The position numbers were made by a program, and so were the translations under genes. The notes beneath the pieces were generated by a model. That model did no database searches. It was not told where the DNA came from and saw only the letters and a list, made by a program, of their open reading frames with translations. A stretch of 64,000 nucleotides of DNA from Paenibacillus sp. RC67. GTDB lineage: Bacteria; Bacillota; Bacilli; Paenibacillales; NBRC-103111. This document shows positions 26,380 through 35,476 of the stretch, in pieces. The stretch lies in assembly GCF_030020805.1 (NCBI RefSeq), contig NZ_CP125098.1, forward strand, positions 1,034,001 through 1,098,000, given 5' to 3'. Numbering within the stretch: position 1 is the first letter of the stretch; every line of letters starts with the position of its first letter.

Positions 26380-27444
26380 ATGTCCCGTCGGGCTTTTATC
26401 CGCTGGATGCTAGGATTGGTCATCCTTATCGGAGCGGCATTCACAGGCTTATTCAAACTGCTTCAGCGATCGGTGGACACACAGCAAACAGCCCAGTCAG
26501 GCACAGATACAGAACCGAAGATGGCTAAGCAGGAGCCGCCGTCTCCCAAACCGGAGCCTTCCAACGATAAGGATCCGTTATTTTCATTTATGATATTAAG
26601 CGATCTTCATGTTTCGGTTTATGACCCGAATACTGTCAAGCATATGAAGGAAGCCTTGGAAGATATGAAGCAGTTCGAATCTCCTATAGAAGCGCTGATG
26701 CTTACAGGTGATTTGACGGATTTCGGAGGCGCGGACGGCTACAAGGAGCTGCAAAAGCTATTGTCAGCCTATAAGCTTCCGCCGATGTATGCGAACATGG
26801 GGAATCACGATTATTATGATATTTGGGTAGATAAGAAAGGCGCATTCAATAAAGAAACAATGCCTAACGGGAAGACGGACTGGCAGGCGCGTGAGCGTTT
26901 CCAGAAGTTTTTTAATTTGAACAGCATTTACAATGCCGCTCAGATTAACGGATTCCCTATCATTTTACTATCCCAAGAGGCATACATGCAGGAGAAGCCG
27001 GAAGTCGGTGAGGGTGCATGGTATTCCGATGAGCAATTGGATTGGTTCAAAAATCAGCTGGCACAGCATAAAGATGGCAGGCCTATCTTCGTGATGACTC
27101 ACCAGCCGCTGCCGCCTATTGGTTCCGATGGAGCAACGCATCAGCTCATCCCTGCCAAGAAGTTCCGTGAAATTTTGAAGCCTTATAAAAATGTATTCGT
27201 ATTTTGCGGACATAGACATCAGGATTTCCAGAATGGAGCAGAGCATTACGTGAAAGAAACGTTCCATTACTTCCATAACTCCTCCGTAGGCAGAGTATTG
27301 AACCGGAACTATGAGAATGCCGGCAAGGAGAAATCTCAAGGCTTATATGTTCAGGTGTATAAGGATAGAGTCACTGTGCGCGGCCGTGAATTCAGCAACC
27401 GGACCTGGTTGAAGGAAGCGGACTGGAGCTTGAAGTTAACTTAA
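26380..27444 (+). CDS. exported calcineurin-like metallophosphoesterase
   Basis: A 354-aa phosphoesterase with a Tat-like signal/anchor (MSRRAFIRWMLGLVILIGAAF). After a Pro/Lys/Glu-rich linker, the catalytic domain has the metal motifs SDLH, TGDLTDFG, NMGNHDYYD, MTHQPLP and CGHRH, so all main ligands are present. It probably acts outside the membrane on phosphoesters; the substrate is unknown. GGGGG precedes the ATG. The N-terminal helix resembles that of the molybdoprotein at 5762 (RAAFIRWVVGLAI). It lies 25 bp ahead of prfC but the functional link is unclear. Confidence 0.87.
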   Translation: MSRRAFIRWMLGLVILIGAAFTGLFKLLQRSVDTQQTAQSGTDTEPKMAKQEPPSPKPEPSNDKDPLFSFMILSDLHVSVYDPNTVKHMKEALEDMKQFESPIEALMLTGDLTDFGGADGYKELQKLLSAYKLPPMYANMGNHDYYDIWVDKKGAFNKETMPNGKTDWQARERFQKFFNLNSIYNAAQINGFPIILLSQEAYMQEKPEVGEGAWYSDEQLDWFKNQLAQHKDGRPIFVMTHQPLPPIGSDGATHQLIPAKKFREILKPYKNVFVFCGHRHQDFQNGAEHYVKETFHYFHNSSVGRVLNRNYENAGKEKSQGLYVQVYKDRVTVRGREFSNRTWLKEADWSLKLT

Positions 27445-27469
27445 TGACAAGGAAGGAATTACAGATCTT

Positions 27470-29053
27470 ATGAGCATGGAAACGAAGCAAAAGATGATAG
27501 AAGAGGTACAAAAACGCCGTACCTTCGCAATTATTTCTCACCCTGACGCAGGGAAAACGACGCTGACCGAGAAGCTGCTGTTGTTCGGGGGAGCTATCCG
27601 CCTGGCGGGTACTGTAAAAGGCCGTAAAGCCAGCAAACACGCAACCTCCGACTGGATGGAAATCGAGAAGCAAAGAGGGATCTCGGTAACGTCGAGCGTG
27701 ATGCAGTTCGATTATGAAGGACATCGTGTTAATATCCTCGATACACCGGGTCACCAAGACTTCTCTGAGGATACGTACCGTACTTTAACCGCGGCCGATA
27801 GCGCCGTCATGCTGATCGACTCGGCCAAAGGGGTCGAGGCTCAGACGAAGAAGCTGTTCCAAGTATGCCGCAGACGGGGAATCCCGATTTTTACGTTCAT
27901 TAATAAGATGGACCGTGAAGGTCAAAATCCGTTCGATTTACTGGAAGAGCTGGAGCAGGTGCTTGGTATACGTTCTTATCCGATGAACTGGCCGATCGGC
28001 TCCGGTAAGCAATTCCGCGGAGTATACGATCGTAAAATGACGCAAGTGGAGCTGTTCCAAGGAGACGATCATAAGGAGATTCAAGTACGCAAGGTGAGCG
28101 GATACGATGATCAAGTGGTGAAGGATATCGCCGGAGAATTTTTCTATGATCAGCTCGTGCAGGACCTGGAGTTGTTGGACGTCGCAGGTGACGAGTTCGA
28201 TTACGAGAAAGTACGTACGGGCGAGCTGACCCCTGTCTTTTTTGGCAGTGCGATCAATAACTTTGGAGTACAAACCTTCCTCGAAAACTTCCTGAAACTG
28301 GCTCCGAAGCCGACACCTCGCAGCAGTAACGAGGGCGAAATCGATCCAATGAACGAGAAGTTTACCGGATACATTTTCAAAATTCAAGCGAATATGAACC
28401 CTGCTCACCGTGACCGGATCGCATTCCTACGGATTTGCTCAGGAAAATTCGAGCGTGGGATGTCCGTTAAGCACGTACGTGCCGGCAAAGACATTAAGCT
28501 GGCGCAGCCACAGCAGTTCCTTGCTCAGGACCGGGATATCGTGGAAGAAGCTTACCCAGGGGATATCATCGGATTGTTTGATCCAGGTATTTTCCGGTTG
28601 GGGGATTCCCTTAGCCAGGCAGGCAATATCGAATTTAGCGAGCTGCCGACGTTCTCGCCAGAGCTTTTCTCTAAAGTAACCGTGAAAAATGCGCTCAAGC
28701 ATAAGCAGTTCCAAAAGGGTGTCGACCAATTGACGGAAGAAGGCACGATTCAAGTATTCCGTACTATCGGGTTCGATGATCTCATTCTTGGAGTCGTAGG
28801 TCAACTTCAGTTCGAAGTGTTCGAGTACAGGATGAAAGCGGAGTATGGCGTCGACGTGCAATTGCAGCGCACGAACTTCCAGTTCGCAAGATGGCTAACC
28901 GATGAGCAGATCGACCCAGGCAAATTCCGTATTAATTCCCAGCTGGTTCGGGATAAAGACGACAATTATGTCGTCTTGTTCGAGAGTGAGTATGCCATGC
29001 GCTCGGCAATGGAGAAAAATCCAACAGCCCAATTTTTGGAGAATGCTCCTTAA
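27470..29053 (+). CDS. prfC: peptide chain release factor 3
   Basis: A 527-aa translational GTPase RF3 that recycles RF1/RF2 from the ribosome. G1 is SHPDAGKTTLTEK, switch I KGRKASKHATSDWMEIEKQRGISV (RF3-specific SDWM), G3 DTPGHQDFSEDTYR, G4 NKMDREG, G5 GSGK region. Domains II and III are intact. AAGGAA precedes the ATG. RF3 is absent in B. subtilis but present in many Paenibacillus genomes. Confidence 0.96.
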   Translation: MSMETKQKMIEEVQKRRTFAIISHPDAGKTTLTEKLLLFGGAIRLAGTVKGRKASKHATSDWMEIEKQRGISVTSSVMQFDYEGHRVNILDTPGHQDFSEDTYRTLTAADSAVMLIDSAKGVEAQTKKLFQVCRRRGIPIFTFINKMDREGQNPFDLLEELEQVLGIRSYPMNWPIGSGKQFRGVYDRKMTQVELFQGDDHKEIQVRKVSGYDDQVVKDIAGEFFYDQLVQDLELLDVAGDEFDYEKVRTGELTPVFFGSAINNFGVQTFLENFLKLAPKPTPRSSNEGEIDPMNEKFTGYIFKIQANMNPAHRDRIAFLRICSGKFERGMSVKHVRAGKDIKLAQPQQFLAQDRDIVEEAYPGDIIGLFDPGIFRLGDSLSQAGNIEFSELPTFSPELFSKVTVKNALKHKQFQKGVDQLTEEGTIQVFRTIGFDDLILGVVGQLQFEVFEYRMKAEYGVDVQLQRTNFQFARWLTDEQIDPGKFRINSQLVRDKDDNYVVLFESEYAMRSAMEKNPTAQFLENAP

Positions 29054-29108
29054 GCAAAGCTCAGCATCATGATTGGAGCATACAACCTAACTGTTAAGAG
29101 GTGACAGC

Positions 29109-29606
29109 ATGCAGCATATGGGACCGACCCTGGGGATTGCACTGCTAGTGGGATTCATGATCTACCGCAGAACGAAACGGACGATCGGCCTGCAGAAAAT
29201 CGTACCTTCCCGACTAATATTCCGAATTATTTTATTTGGAGTGTTGGGATGTATGTTTCTATATTTGGGCGTGCTTCACCCCATTAACCTTGTCGCTGAC
29301 GGAATCGGATTAATATGCGGCCTAGTGTTAGGACACTATGCGATCAAGCATACGCAATTCGAGAGGCAGAGCGATGGCATGTATTATCGGACGCATCTAT
29401 GGGTGAATATAGCGGTGCTAGCTCTATTGGTTGGAAGGATCGCCTACAGACTATTAGTGATGTCGTCACAGGGCCCTGTGCCCGGTGATCCTTCCGCAAA
29501 CCCGATGCAGCTGTATGGGAAAGATCCTTGGACAATCGGCATTTTTTTCGTGCTCGTTTCGTATTACATCCGATTTTTTGTTTTTTTACTGTCAAAGGGA
29601 AAATAA
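29109..29606 (+). CDS. CcdC-like membrane protein (DUF1453)
   Basis: A 165-aa membrane protein with four to five helices and the early RRTKRTIGLQKIVPSRLIF segment typical of DUF1453/CcdC proteins. Later, RLLVMSSQGPVPGDP lies in a loop and a last helix GIFFVLVSYYIRFFVFLL. CcdC is in the cytochrome c maturation locus in Bacillus but is not essential there; no cytochrome c genes are nearby. GAGGTG precedes the ATG. Confidence 0.75.
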   Translation: MQHMGPTLGIALLVGFMIYRRTKRTIGLQKIVPSRLIFRIILFGVLGCMFLYLGVLHPINLVADGIGLICGLVLGHYAIKHTQFERQSDGMYYRTHLWVNIAVLALLVGRIAYRLLVMSSQGPVPGDPSANPMQLYGKDPWTIGIFFVLVSYYIRFFVFLLSKGK

Positions 29607-29623
29607 ATGGTTATACCTCTTGG

Positions 29624-29650
29624 CCCAATCCATATGGATTGGGTTTTTTT
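29624..29650 (+). terminator. terminator after the CcdC-like gene
   Basis: 8-bp perfect stem CCCAATCC / GGATTGGG with ATAT loop (29624-29643) followed by seven T. Confidence 0.9.
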
Positions 29651-29883
29651 GTTGTTCTTATGAGTCAGCGCCCAAACCGGAACGATGGGCGAAGCATACA
29701 ATATTCTGTTTAAAGCGACTGTTGGGCAGAAGCTGTATTAGATACGGATATGAGACATTCATGTGTCCCCCTTAAGCTCAAAGCGAGCGATTACATGAAA
29801 TGCGTTCGACAGGAACGCTATAATGGAATACTTCATATAGTTGGATGAAAACCGCGGCATTGGAGGAAAGAAAGGTGGATGAC

Positions 29884-30648
29884 ATGAGTAAAAAGTTAAA
29901 GCGGTATGTTGTCAGCAAATGGACGAAAACATGTGTGTTAAGTGAGAACTCCCAAATTCGAGCACATATTCCCCCCACAGAGAAAATGACTCACTCCTCT
30001 CTGAAGAGTATGCTGGATAAATACCGCATGGTTTACATTAAGCCTGATAAGGGAACGTTCGGTATCGGTGTTATGAGAGTAGAAGTGGAATCAGATCAAT
30101 CCAAGCCCGTATACCGGTATCAAAGCGGGTCGGACATCCGAAGATTTTCCACATATGACGATTTGTATGATTCGATCAATAGGCTTATTAATGACCGATT
30201 GTACCTGGTTCAAATGGGCATTCACCTGACAAAATACCGTAATCGCCGATTCGACATCCGTGTCCAAGTTCAGCAATCGCCGGAAAAAAAGTGGGAGACA
30301 ACAGGCGTTATCGGTCGTGTCGCTCATCCTAAAAAAGTAGTCACCAACATCCATAACGGAGGTCAAATTAAAGCGATTGAGACTTTAATGAAAGCTTACA
30401 TGCCGGCAGACAAACAAAAGCTGTTCATTCGAAGCTTGAAAAAGCTGGGAAGAGTAACAGCGGAAGAGATGTTCAAGACATATAAAGGAATCAAGGAAAT
30501 CGGCTTGGATGTGGCATTAGATAAAGACTTGCATCCTTGGATATTGGAAGTCAACACGAATCCGGATCCGTACATCTTCAACCGATTGAAGGATAAAAAG
30601 ATGTATAGGAAGGTTTATCGTTACGCCAAAGCGTATGGAAGAGTATAA
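29884..30648 (+). CDS. YheC/YheD-type endospore coat-associated ATP-grasp protein
   Basis: A 254-aa member of the YheC/YheD family, ATP-grasp-like proteins associated with the spore coat. YIKPDKGTFGIGVMRVE (~45-60), FDIRVQVQ, GVIGRV, IGLDVALDKDLHPWILEVNTNPDP (ATP-grasp DxxxxxDxxxxILEVN.NP) are visible. The ATG at 29884 follows GAAAGGTGG; 13 upstream in-frame codons are unsupported. Monocistronic with its own terminator. Substrate unknown. Confidence 0.85.
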   Translation: MSKKLKRYVVSKWTKTCVLSENSQIRAHIPPTEKMTHSSLKSMLDKYRMVYIKPDKGTFGIGVMRVEVESDQSKPVYRYQSGSDIRRFSTYDDLYDSINRLINDRLYLVQMGIHLTKYRNRRFDIRVQVQQSPEKKWETTGVIGRVAHPKKVVTNIHNGGQIKAIETLMKAYMPADKQKLFIRSLKKLGRVTAEEMFKTYKGIKEIGLDVALDKDLHPWILEVNTNPDPYIFNRLKDKKMYRKVYRYAKAYGRV

Positions 30649-30668
30649 CGATCATTACGGTCATATAA

Positions 30669-30707
30669 AAAATCCCGTATCCTTAATGAGTTAAGGTACG
30701 GGATTTT
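30669..30707. terminator. bidirectional terminator
   Basis: Long stem AAAATCCCGTA...CCTTAA with TTAAGG...ACGGGATTTT (30669-30707), one bulge. Lies between convergent genes. Confidence 0.85.
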
Positions 30708-30728
30708 GTGTCATTTAGGGGTGCTTGC

Positions 30729-32213
30729 TTAATTCTGGTTTTCGCTTTTTTCATCTTCTGCAGAAGGCGGGAGTGGCTCACTTTTGGGTAGAGCAATCAA
30801 AAATTCGCTTCCGATGCCGGGAGTGCTTTGCACCTCAATCGTTCCTTGATGAGCTTCCACCAGCCTTTTAACGATAGATAGCCCCAATCCGGTTTCGCTG
30901 TTGCTTTTGCTCCGGGAAGGATCGGCTTTATAGAACCGTTCCCAAATAAACGATAGCTCTTCTTGGGTCATCCCCTGGCCTGTATCGGAGATTTGAATCT
31001 TTGTCTCGGTTTCCGTTTCCGTTCCTCTCAGTCGAATAGAGCCGTAATCGGTAAATTGGATGCTATTCTTAACGAGATTAATAAGAATTTGCATCAGCCT
31101 GTCATAGTCGCCGTAAACATAGACTTCGGGCTCGCATTCGATAATGATAGGGAGATGCTTCGCTTCCAACACGATTTCCAGCGATTCCGTGACAACCTCC
31201 ATTAATTCCCTTAACGGCATACGTTTTTTATGGAGCGTAATCATTCCGTTCTCGATTTTTTCCATATCAAGCAGCTCATTAATAAGCCGGATAAGGCGAA
31301 ACGTTTCTTTCTCGATGATGCCGTAATATTTGTGCGTATCCTCCGGTTGAGTAACGAGATTGTTCTTTAACCCTTCAATAATGCCGCGTATGGAGGTTAA
31401 AGGAGTGCGCAGCTCATGGGTGACATCCATAATCAATTGTCGACGCAGCGATTCGTATTGGTTCAATTTCTTGGAGGAAGCCTCTAATTGAGCTGCCATG
31501 GAATTGAAGTCGAATGCTAAATCTCCCAGCTCATCCGTCCGATTGACGGGCAGCCTTGTTTCGTAATTCCCATCAGCAATCTGGCGGGTTGCACGTCGAA
31601 GCGGCTGAATGCTCTTGCTCATATTGCGTGAAATTAATAGGCTTACAATGACGGCGAGAACGAAGACAATAGCGAACATATATAGCAATGCTCTGTTGAA
31701 TGAATGAACCGTTTCCTGATAGCCGTGGAGGGGGGAGAACACGAAAAGATACATATCTCCCTTTTGGCTTTTGGGCCGGATAGGCTTGCTTAGAACGACT
31801 AAAGGTTCCTCGGTATTGCGATTTACTATAAAGCTTTCGTTATCTTTAAGATTGAAGATTTTGGCTTTAAGTCCGTCAAGAAACGGCTTGGAGCGGTAGC
31901 TGCTGGGCATTTTAGGATCCCGATACACCATTTCTCCCGTTTTATCGAACAGGATAAAAGAAATTTTGCGTTCGACGAGCAAGGTACGGTAGGCTTGAAG
32001 GGCTGGAACCGGCTCATCCTCCTCGCGAGCCAGCATTCTCGAAACAACCTTGGCTGTAATGGTCAGTTCCTCTGTCTCCGCATCGTAAATCTGCTGCTTG
32101 GTATAATAGGCGAATCCAAAGCTCATCAAACCGAGGATAAGAAGAGAAACAATTAGATAACTTAAAAAATGGCGTTGAAAAAAAGTAAAACGGTAACGTT
32201 TCTTATTCGTCAT
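30729..32213 (-). CDS. sensor histidine kinase (ResE/PhoR-like)
   Basis: A 494-aa kinase: TM helix at ~15-33, extracytoplasmic sensor domain (~35-170), second TM (~175-195), HAMP (~196-248), HisKA with MDVTHELRTPLTSIRG, and ATPase domain with NLVKNSIQFTDYG, ISDTGQGM, FYKADPSRSKSNSETGLGLSI. GGAGGAA precedes the ATG. Lies 2 bp after its response regulator in the same operon. Stimulus unknown. Confidence 0.92.
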   Translation of the reverse strand: MTNKKRYRFTFFQRHFLSYLIVSLLILGLMSFGFAYYTKQQIYDAETEELTITAKVVSRMLAREEDEPVPALQAYRTLLVERKISFILFDKTGEMVYRDPKMPSSYRSKPFLDGLKAKIFNLKDNESFIVNRNTEEPLVVLSKPIRPKSQKGDMYLFVFSPLHGYQETVHSFNRALLYMFAIVFVLAVIVSLLISRNMSKSIQPLRRATRQIADGNYETRLPVNRTDELGDLAFDFNSMAAQLEASSKKLNQYESLRRQLIMDVTHELRTPLTSIRGIIEGLKNNLVTQPEDTHKYYGIIEKETFRLIRLINELLDMEKIENGMITLHKKRMPLRELMEVVTESLEIVLEAKHLPIIIECEPEVYVYGDYDRLMQILINLVKNSIQFTDYGSIRLRGTETETETKIQISDTGQGMTQEELSFIWERFYKADPSRSKSNSETGLGLSIVKRLVEAHQGTIEVQSTPGIGSEFLIALPKSEPLPPSAEDEKSENQN

Positions 32214-32215
32214 TC

Positions 32216-32926
32216 TTATTCCTCCAGCTTATAGCCGACTCCCCAGACCGTAACGATCAATGCGCAATCCGGCGTAGAGACTTTGTTACGCAGTCGCTTG
32301 ATATGTACATCAACCGTACGTTCTTCCCCAATATAGTCGTAACCCCATATGCTTTCGAGTAATTGCTCACGAGTAAATACTTTCTTCGGGTATTGGACGA
32401 ACAAACAGAGCAAATCGAATTCCTTCGGTGTCAGGTTAGTGATCTCATGGTCTTGTACGATCGCTGTTCTCGATTCAAGCTGAATCGTAATGAACTTATG
32501 CTTTAGTGTACTGAAACCGTGAGATTCCTCTGGGCTAGATACAGCTTCCTTCTGATCCGCAGTGCCGATCTTGTAGCGCCGTAACACAGCTTTCATCCTG
32601 GCGATCAGCTCCATGGGACTGAATGGTTTGGTTACATAGTCATCCGCCCCAAGCTCCAATCCTTTGATCCTATCCTGCTCTTGATCGCGGGCAGTAAGCA
32701 AAATAACAGGTGTCTGATGATTTTGTCTCAGGTCCCGGCATAGGCTGATGCCGTCTTTACCTGGAAGCATCCAATCTAAAATCACGAAGTCCCAGGGTTC
32801 TTCGTCGATACGCCGCTGTGCCGTAATTCCATCATTGACAAAGGTAGTATGGTATTGTTCCTTCTGAAAAAAAAGTTGCAGCATTTCGCATACGGACAGA
32901 TCGTCCTCGGCAACTAGCAGCTTCAC
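32216..32926 (-). CDS. OmpR-family response regulator
   Basis: A 236-aa regulator: receiver domain with EDD (residues 7-9), phospho-acceptor Asp51 (VILDWMLPG), and KPFSP; OmpR winged helix at ~135-235 (LTPKEFDLLCLF, DYIGEERTVDVHIKRLRNKV). The start is the GTG at 32926, since AAGGAG ends 8 nt upstream; a GTG three codons earlier overlaps the ribosome site. Partner of the following kinase. No target genes are obvious in the window. Confidence 0.93.
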   Translation of the reverse strand: MKLLVAEDDLSVCEMLQLFFQKEQYHTTFVNDGITAQRRIDEEPWDFVILDWMLPGKDGISLCRDLRQNHQTPVILLTARDQEQDRIKGLELGADDYVTKPFSPMELIARMKAVLRRYKIGTADQKEAVSSPEESHGFSTLKHKFITIQLESRTAIVQDHEITNLTPKEFDLLCLFVQYPKKVFTREQLLESIWGYDYIGEERTVDVHIKRLRNKVSTPDCALIVTVWGVGYKLEE

Positions 32927-33039
32927 GGAAAACACTCCTTGAATTCGTTGTTATCGTTACTTCAAGCATAGACTCTTGAGGGATGAATATCAATACTAGT
33001 ATCGGCACATGAAATACGAGAAATTAGACAATGAAACAA

Positions 33040-33068
33040 TTGACATCTTCTGGGATGCATGAGAAAAT
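33040..33068 (+). promoter_or_regulatory. candidate promoter of the LacI gene
   Basis: TTGACA (33040-33045), 17-nt spacer, GAAAAT (33063-33068). The -10 is overlapped by a LacI-type palindrome. Confidence 0.5.
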
Positions 33069-33085
33069 GAACGCGTGTACATTTT
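33064..33085. promoter_or_regulatory. LacI-family operator candidate
   Basis: 22-bp imperfect palindrome with arms AAAATGAACGC and (reverse) AAAATGTACAC, 9 of 11 positions symmetric, with the central CG typical of LacI-family operators. It overlaps the -10, suggesting autorepression. Confidence 0.6.
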
Positions 33086-33160
33086 GAGGATAAAAAGCTA
33101 AATCTATCTTTGGAACGGTAATGCACCGGTCCGGAACCTTAAGAAAAGGAGAGAACGCAT

Positions 33161-34183
33161 ATTGTAACCAGGAAGGAAGTCGCTGAGTTAGCGCGCGTAT
33201 CTGAAGCTACCGTTTCCCGGGTATTTAACGGCTTAGGGCCGATGAAGGAGGAGACGAAGCAGAGGGTACTGGAAGCAGCTAAGAAACTAAACTATCATCC
33301 CAACGCGATTGCTCAGAGCTTCGCCCGCCGCAGAAGCGGCAATTTAGGCGTGGTTCTTCCGTATGTGCCTAAAGTGCATTTGTTTTCAACGTATTTTTTT
33401 GCCGAGATATTAAGCGGTATAGGCTCCAAAGTACGCGAGAAAGGCTATGATCTGCTGCTGATGTTCCGATCACCGGAGGATGAGAGCGAGTATACGGATA
33501 TTTTTCGTTCGCAAAAGGTGGATGCCTGCATCATTCTGGGTGCGGGAGACACGCCTCGGGAGAGAGAGCAGCTGAAGAAGCTGGAAGCGGCAGGACATCC
33601 GTTCTGCTTGGTCAATCAGCATTTTGCCGGAGAGCAGTTCAATGAAGTGGATGCGGATCATACGGGGGGAAGCTACCGTGCGGTCAAATATTTGTTGGAT
33701 AAAGGACACCGCAGAATTGCCTTCTTGAATGGTTCTCCGCAATTCTCAAGCAGTGGCGACCGATGGCATGGCTACAAGCTAGCTATGGAGGAAGCAGGAA
33801 TCGATTCGAGGCAGTATCAAAGCTGGTACTATGAGGGCAATTACAGCCGTACAAGCGGTTATCGGGCTGCAGCTCTGATGGCTGAGCACATCGGGGAGCT
33901 GGATGCTATATTCTCAGCTAACGACAGGATGGCAACTGGTTTGATGCAGGGGCTTCGAGAGAGAGGCTTTGAGGCAGGACGGGACTTTGCCATTATCGGG
34001 TGCGATAATTCCGATGCTGCCCGGGTGACCGATCCGCCGCTTACGAGCGTAGCTGTACCGTTCTACGAAATGGGCAGCCTTGCGGCTGAACGTTTGCTGG
34101 ATCAGCTTGGCGGAGGAGGAGACGGCATTCAGCTCAAGCTGGATACGGAGCTCATTATTCGACAATCTTGCACGAAGCAATAG
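33161..34183 (+). CDS. LacI-family regulator with ATT start codon
   Basis: A 340-aa LacI/GalR regulator. The HTH is complete (TRKEVAELARVSEATVSRVF) only when translation begins at an ATT (33161), which has AAAGGAG 9 nt upstream. The frame has a stop at 33140 and no ATG, GTG, TTG or CTG until the ATG at 33242, which would delete the DNA-binding domain. The sugar-binding domain runs from ~60 to 330 (LGVVLPYV, DACIILGAGDT, GSYRAVKYLLDKGHRRIAFL). It precedes the Gfo/ThuA operon and probably regulates it. ATT initiation or a recent ATG-to-ATT mutation are both possible. Confidence 0.85.
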   Translation: MVTRKEVAELARVSEATVSRVFNGLGPMKEETKQRVLEAAKKLNYHPNAIAQSFARRRSGNLGVVLPYVPKVHLFSTYFFAEILSGIGSKVREKGYDLLLMFRSPEDESEYTDIFRSQKVDACIILGAGDTPREREQLKKLEAAGHPFCLVNQHFAGEQFNEVDADHTGGSYRAVKYLLDKGHRRIAFLNGSPQFSSSGDRWHGYKLAMEEAGIDSRQYQSWYYEGNYSRTSGYRAAALMAEHIGELDAIFSANDRMATGLMQGLRERGFEAGRDFAIIGCDNSDAARVTDPPLTSVAVPFYEMGSLAAERLLDQLGGGGDGIQLKLDTELIIRQSCTKQ

Positions 34184-34298
34184 TTCTACGGAGTAGAGAT
34201 GAACGTAACTAGCCGGGCACAGCTGCTTGTTCCTAAGCTTCTAAGTGGACTGTGCTGAAGGGTATTCATTTCACTAAATTTTACGCGGGAGGACGAAG

Positions 34299-35459
34299 AT
34301 GAAGCAGTTCAATATCGGGATGGTCGGCTACAAATTTATGGGTAAGGCACATAGTCATGCTTATCGTGATTTACATATGTTTTTTCCTAAAGCAGCAAGA
34401 CCAGGCATGAAACTGATTTGCGGCCGTGATGAGCAGGGAGTGGCTCAGGCAGCGGAGCAATTCGGTTGGGAAGGCTATGTCACCGATTGGCGTGAACTGC
34501 TTAAGCGGGATGACATTGATGTCATCGATATTAATGCTCCTAGCGATGCGCATAAGGAAATTGCTTTGGCCGCCGCCAGAGCGGGCAAGCACTTGTTCTG
34601 CGAAAAGCCGCTGGCGCTTACGCTTCCCGATTCTCGCGAAATGCTGCAGGTTGCTGAGGAAGCCGGTGTGAAGCATATGGTGGGTTTCAACTACCGGTTC
34701 GCTCCTGCTGTTCAGCTGGCTAAGAAGCTGATCGATGAAGGAAGGCTTGGAGAGATCTATCATTTCCGTGCGTGGTTCCTTCAGGATTGGATTGTAGATC
34801 CCGATTTTCCGCTTGTATGGAGGCTGCAAAAGGAAGTAGCCGGTTCAGGCTCCCACGGCGACCTCGGTGCACATCTTATTGATTTGGCGCATTATTTGGT
34901 TGGTGGAATGACGGAAGTCATTGGCATGAGCGAGACATTCGTTAAAGAGCGGCCTCTTCCCACCTCGATGACAGGCCTTAGCGCCAAAGGAAGCAAGGAT
35001 GCGCCAAGGGGCCAGGTTACTGTTGACGATGCTACGCTGTTTATGAGCCGTTTTGAAAACGGTGCGCTTGGCAGCTTTGAAGCAACTCGGTTTGCGCCGG
35101 GGCATCGCTGTACGAATGCATTCGAAATCAACGGAAGCAAAGGCAGTGTGAAATTCGACTTTGAGAGAATGAACGAGCTGCAGGTGTATTTTACCGAGGA
35201 TGCGGCTGATGTGCAGGGCTTCCGGCGTGTTCTTGCTACCGATGCTGCACACGCTTACATGGATGCGTGGTGGCCTGCCGGTCATACGATCGGCTATGAG
35301 CACACCTTCGTTCACGAAGTGGTTGAGCTGATGCAAGCTTTGGAGGAGGACCGCCAGCCGGTTCCCAATTTCGTGGATGGCGTAAAATGCCAGGAAGTAT
35401 TGGAAGCGGTCGACCGGTCGATAGCCGAGCGTCGTTGGGTCAAAATCGAGGAAGTATAA
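34299..35459 (+). CDS. Gfo/Idh/MocA-family oxidoreductase
   Basis: A 386-aa NAD(P)-dependent sugar or inositol dehydrogenase-like enzyme. N-terminal Rossmann segment FNIGMVGYKFMGKAHSHAY, later FCEKPLAL (conserved EKP), GVKHMVGFNYRFAPAVQLAK, GSHGDLGAHLIDLAHYL. GGAGG precedes the ATG. First structural gene of the LacI-linked operon, followed by a ThuA-like gene and a second Gfo/Idh/MocA gene. Substrate not deducible. Confidence 0.9.
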   Translation: MKQFNIGMVGYKFMGKAHSHAYRDLHMFFPKAARPGMKLICGRDEQGVAQAAEQFGWEGYVTDWRELLKRDDIDVIDINAPSDAHKEIALAAARAGKHLFCEKPLALTLPDSREMLQVAEEAGVKHMVGFNYRFAPAVQLAKKLIDEGRLGEIYHFRAWFLQDWIVDPDFPLVWRLQKEVAGSGSHGDLGAHLIDLAHYLVGGMTEVIGMSETFVKERPLPTSMTGLSAKGSKDAPRGQVTVDDATLFMSRFENGALGSFEATRFAPGHRCTNAFEINGSKGSVKFDFERMNELQVYFTEDAADVQGFRRVLATDAAHAYMDAWWPAGHTIGYEHTFVHEVVELMQALEEDRQPVPNFVDGVKCQEVLEAVDRSIAERRWVKIEEV

Positions 35460-35476
35460 GAGGAGCGTGCAGCGGG

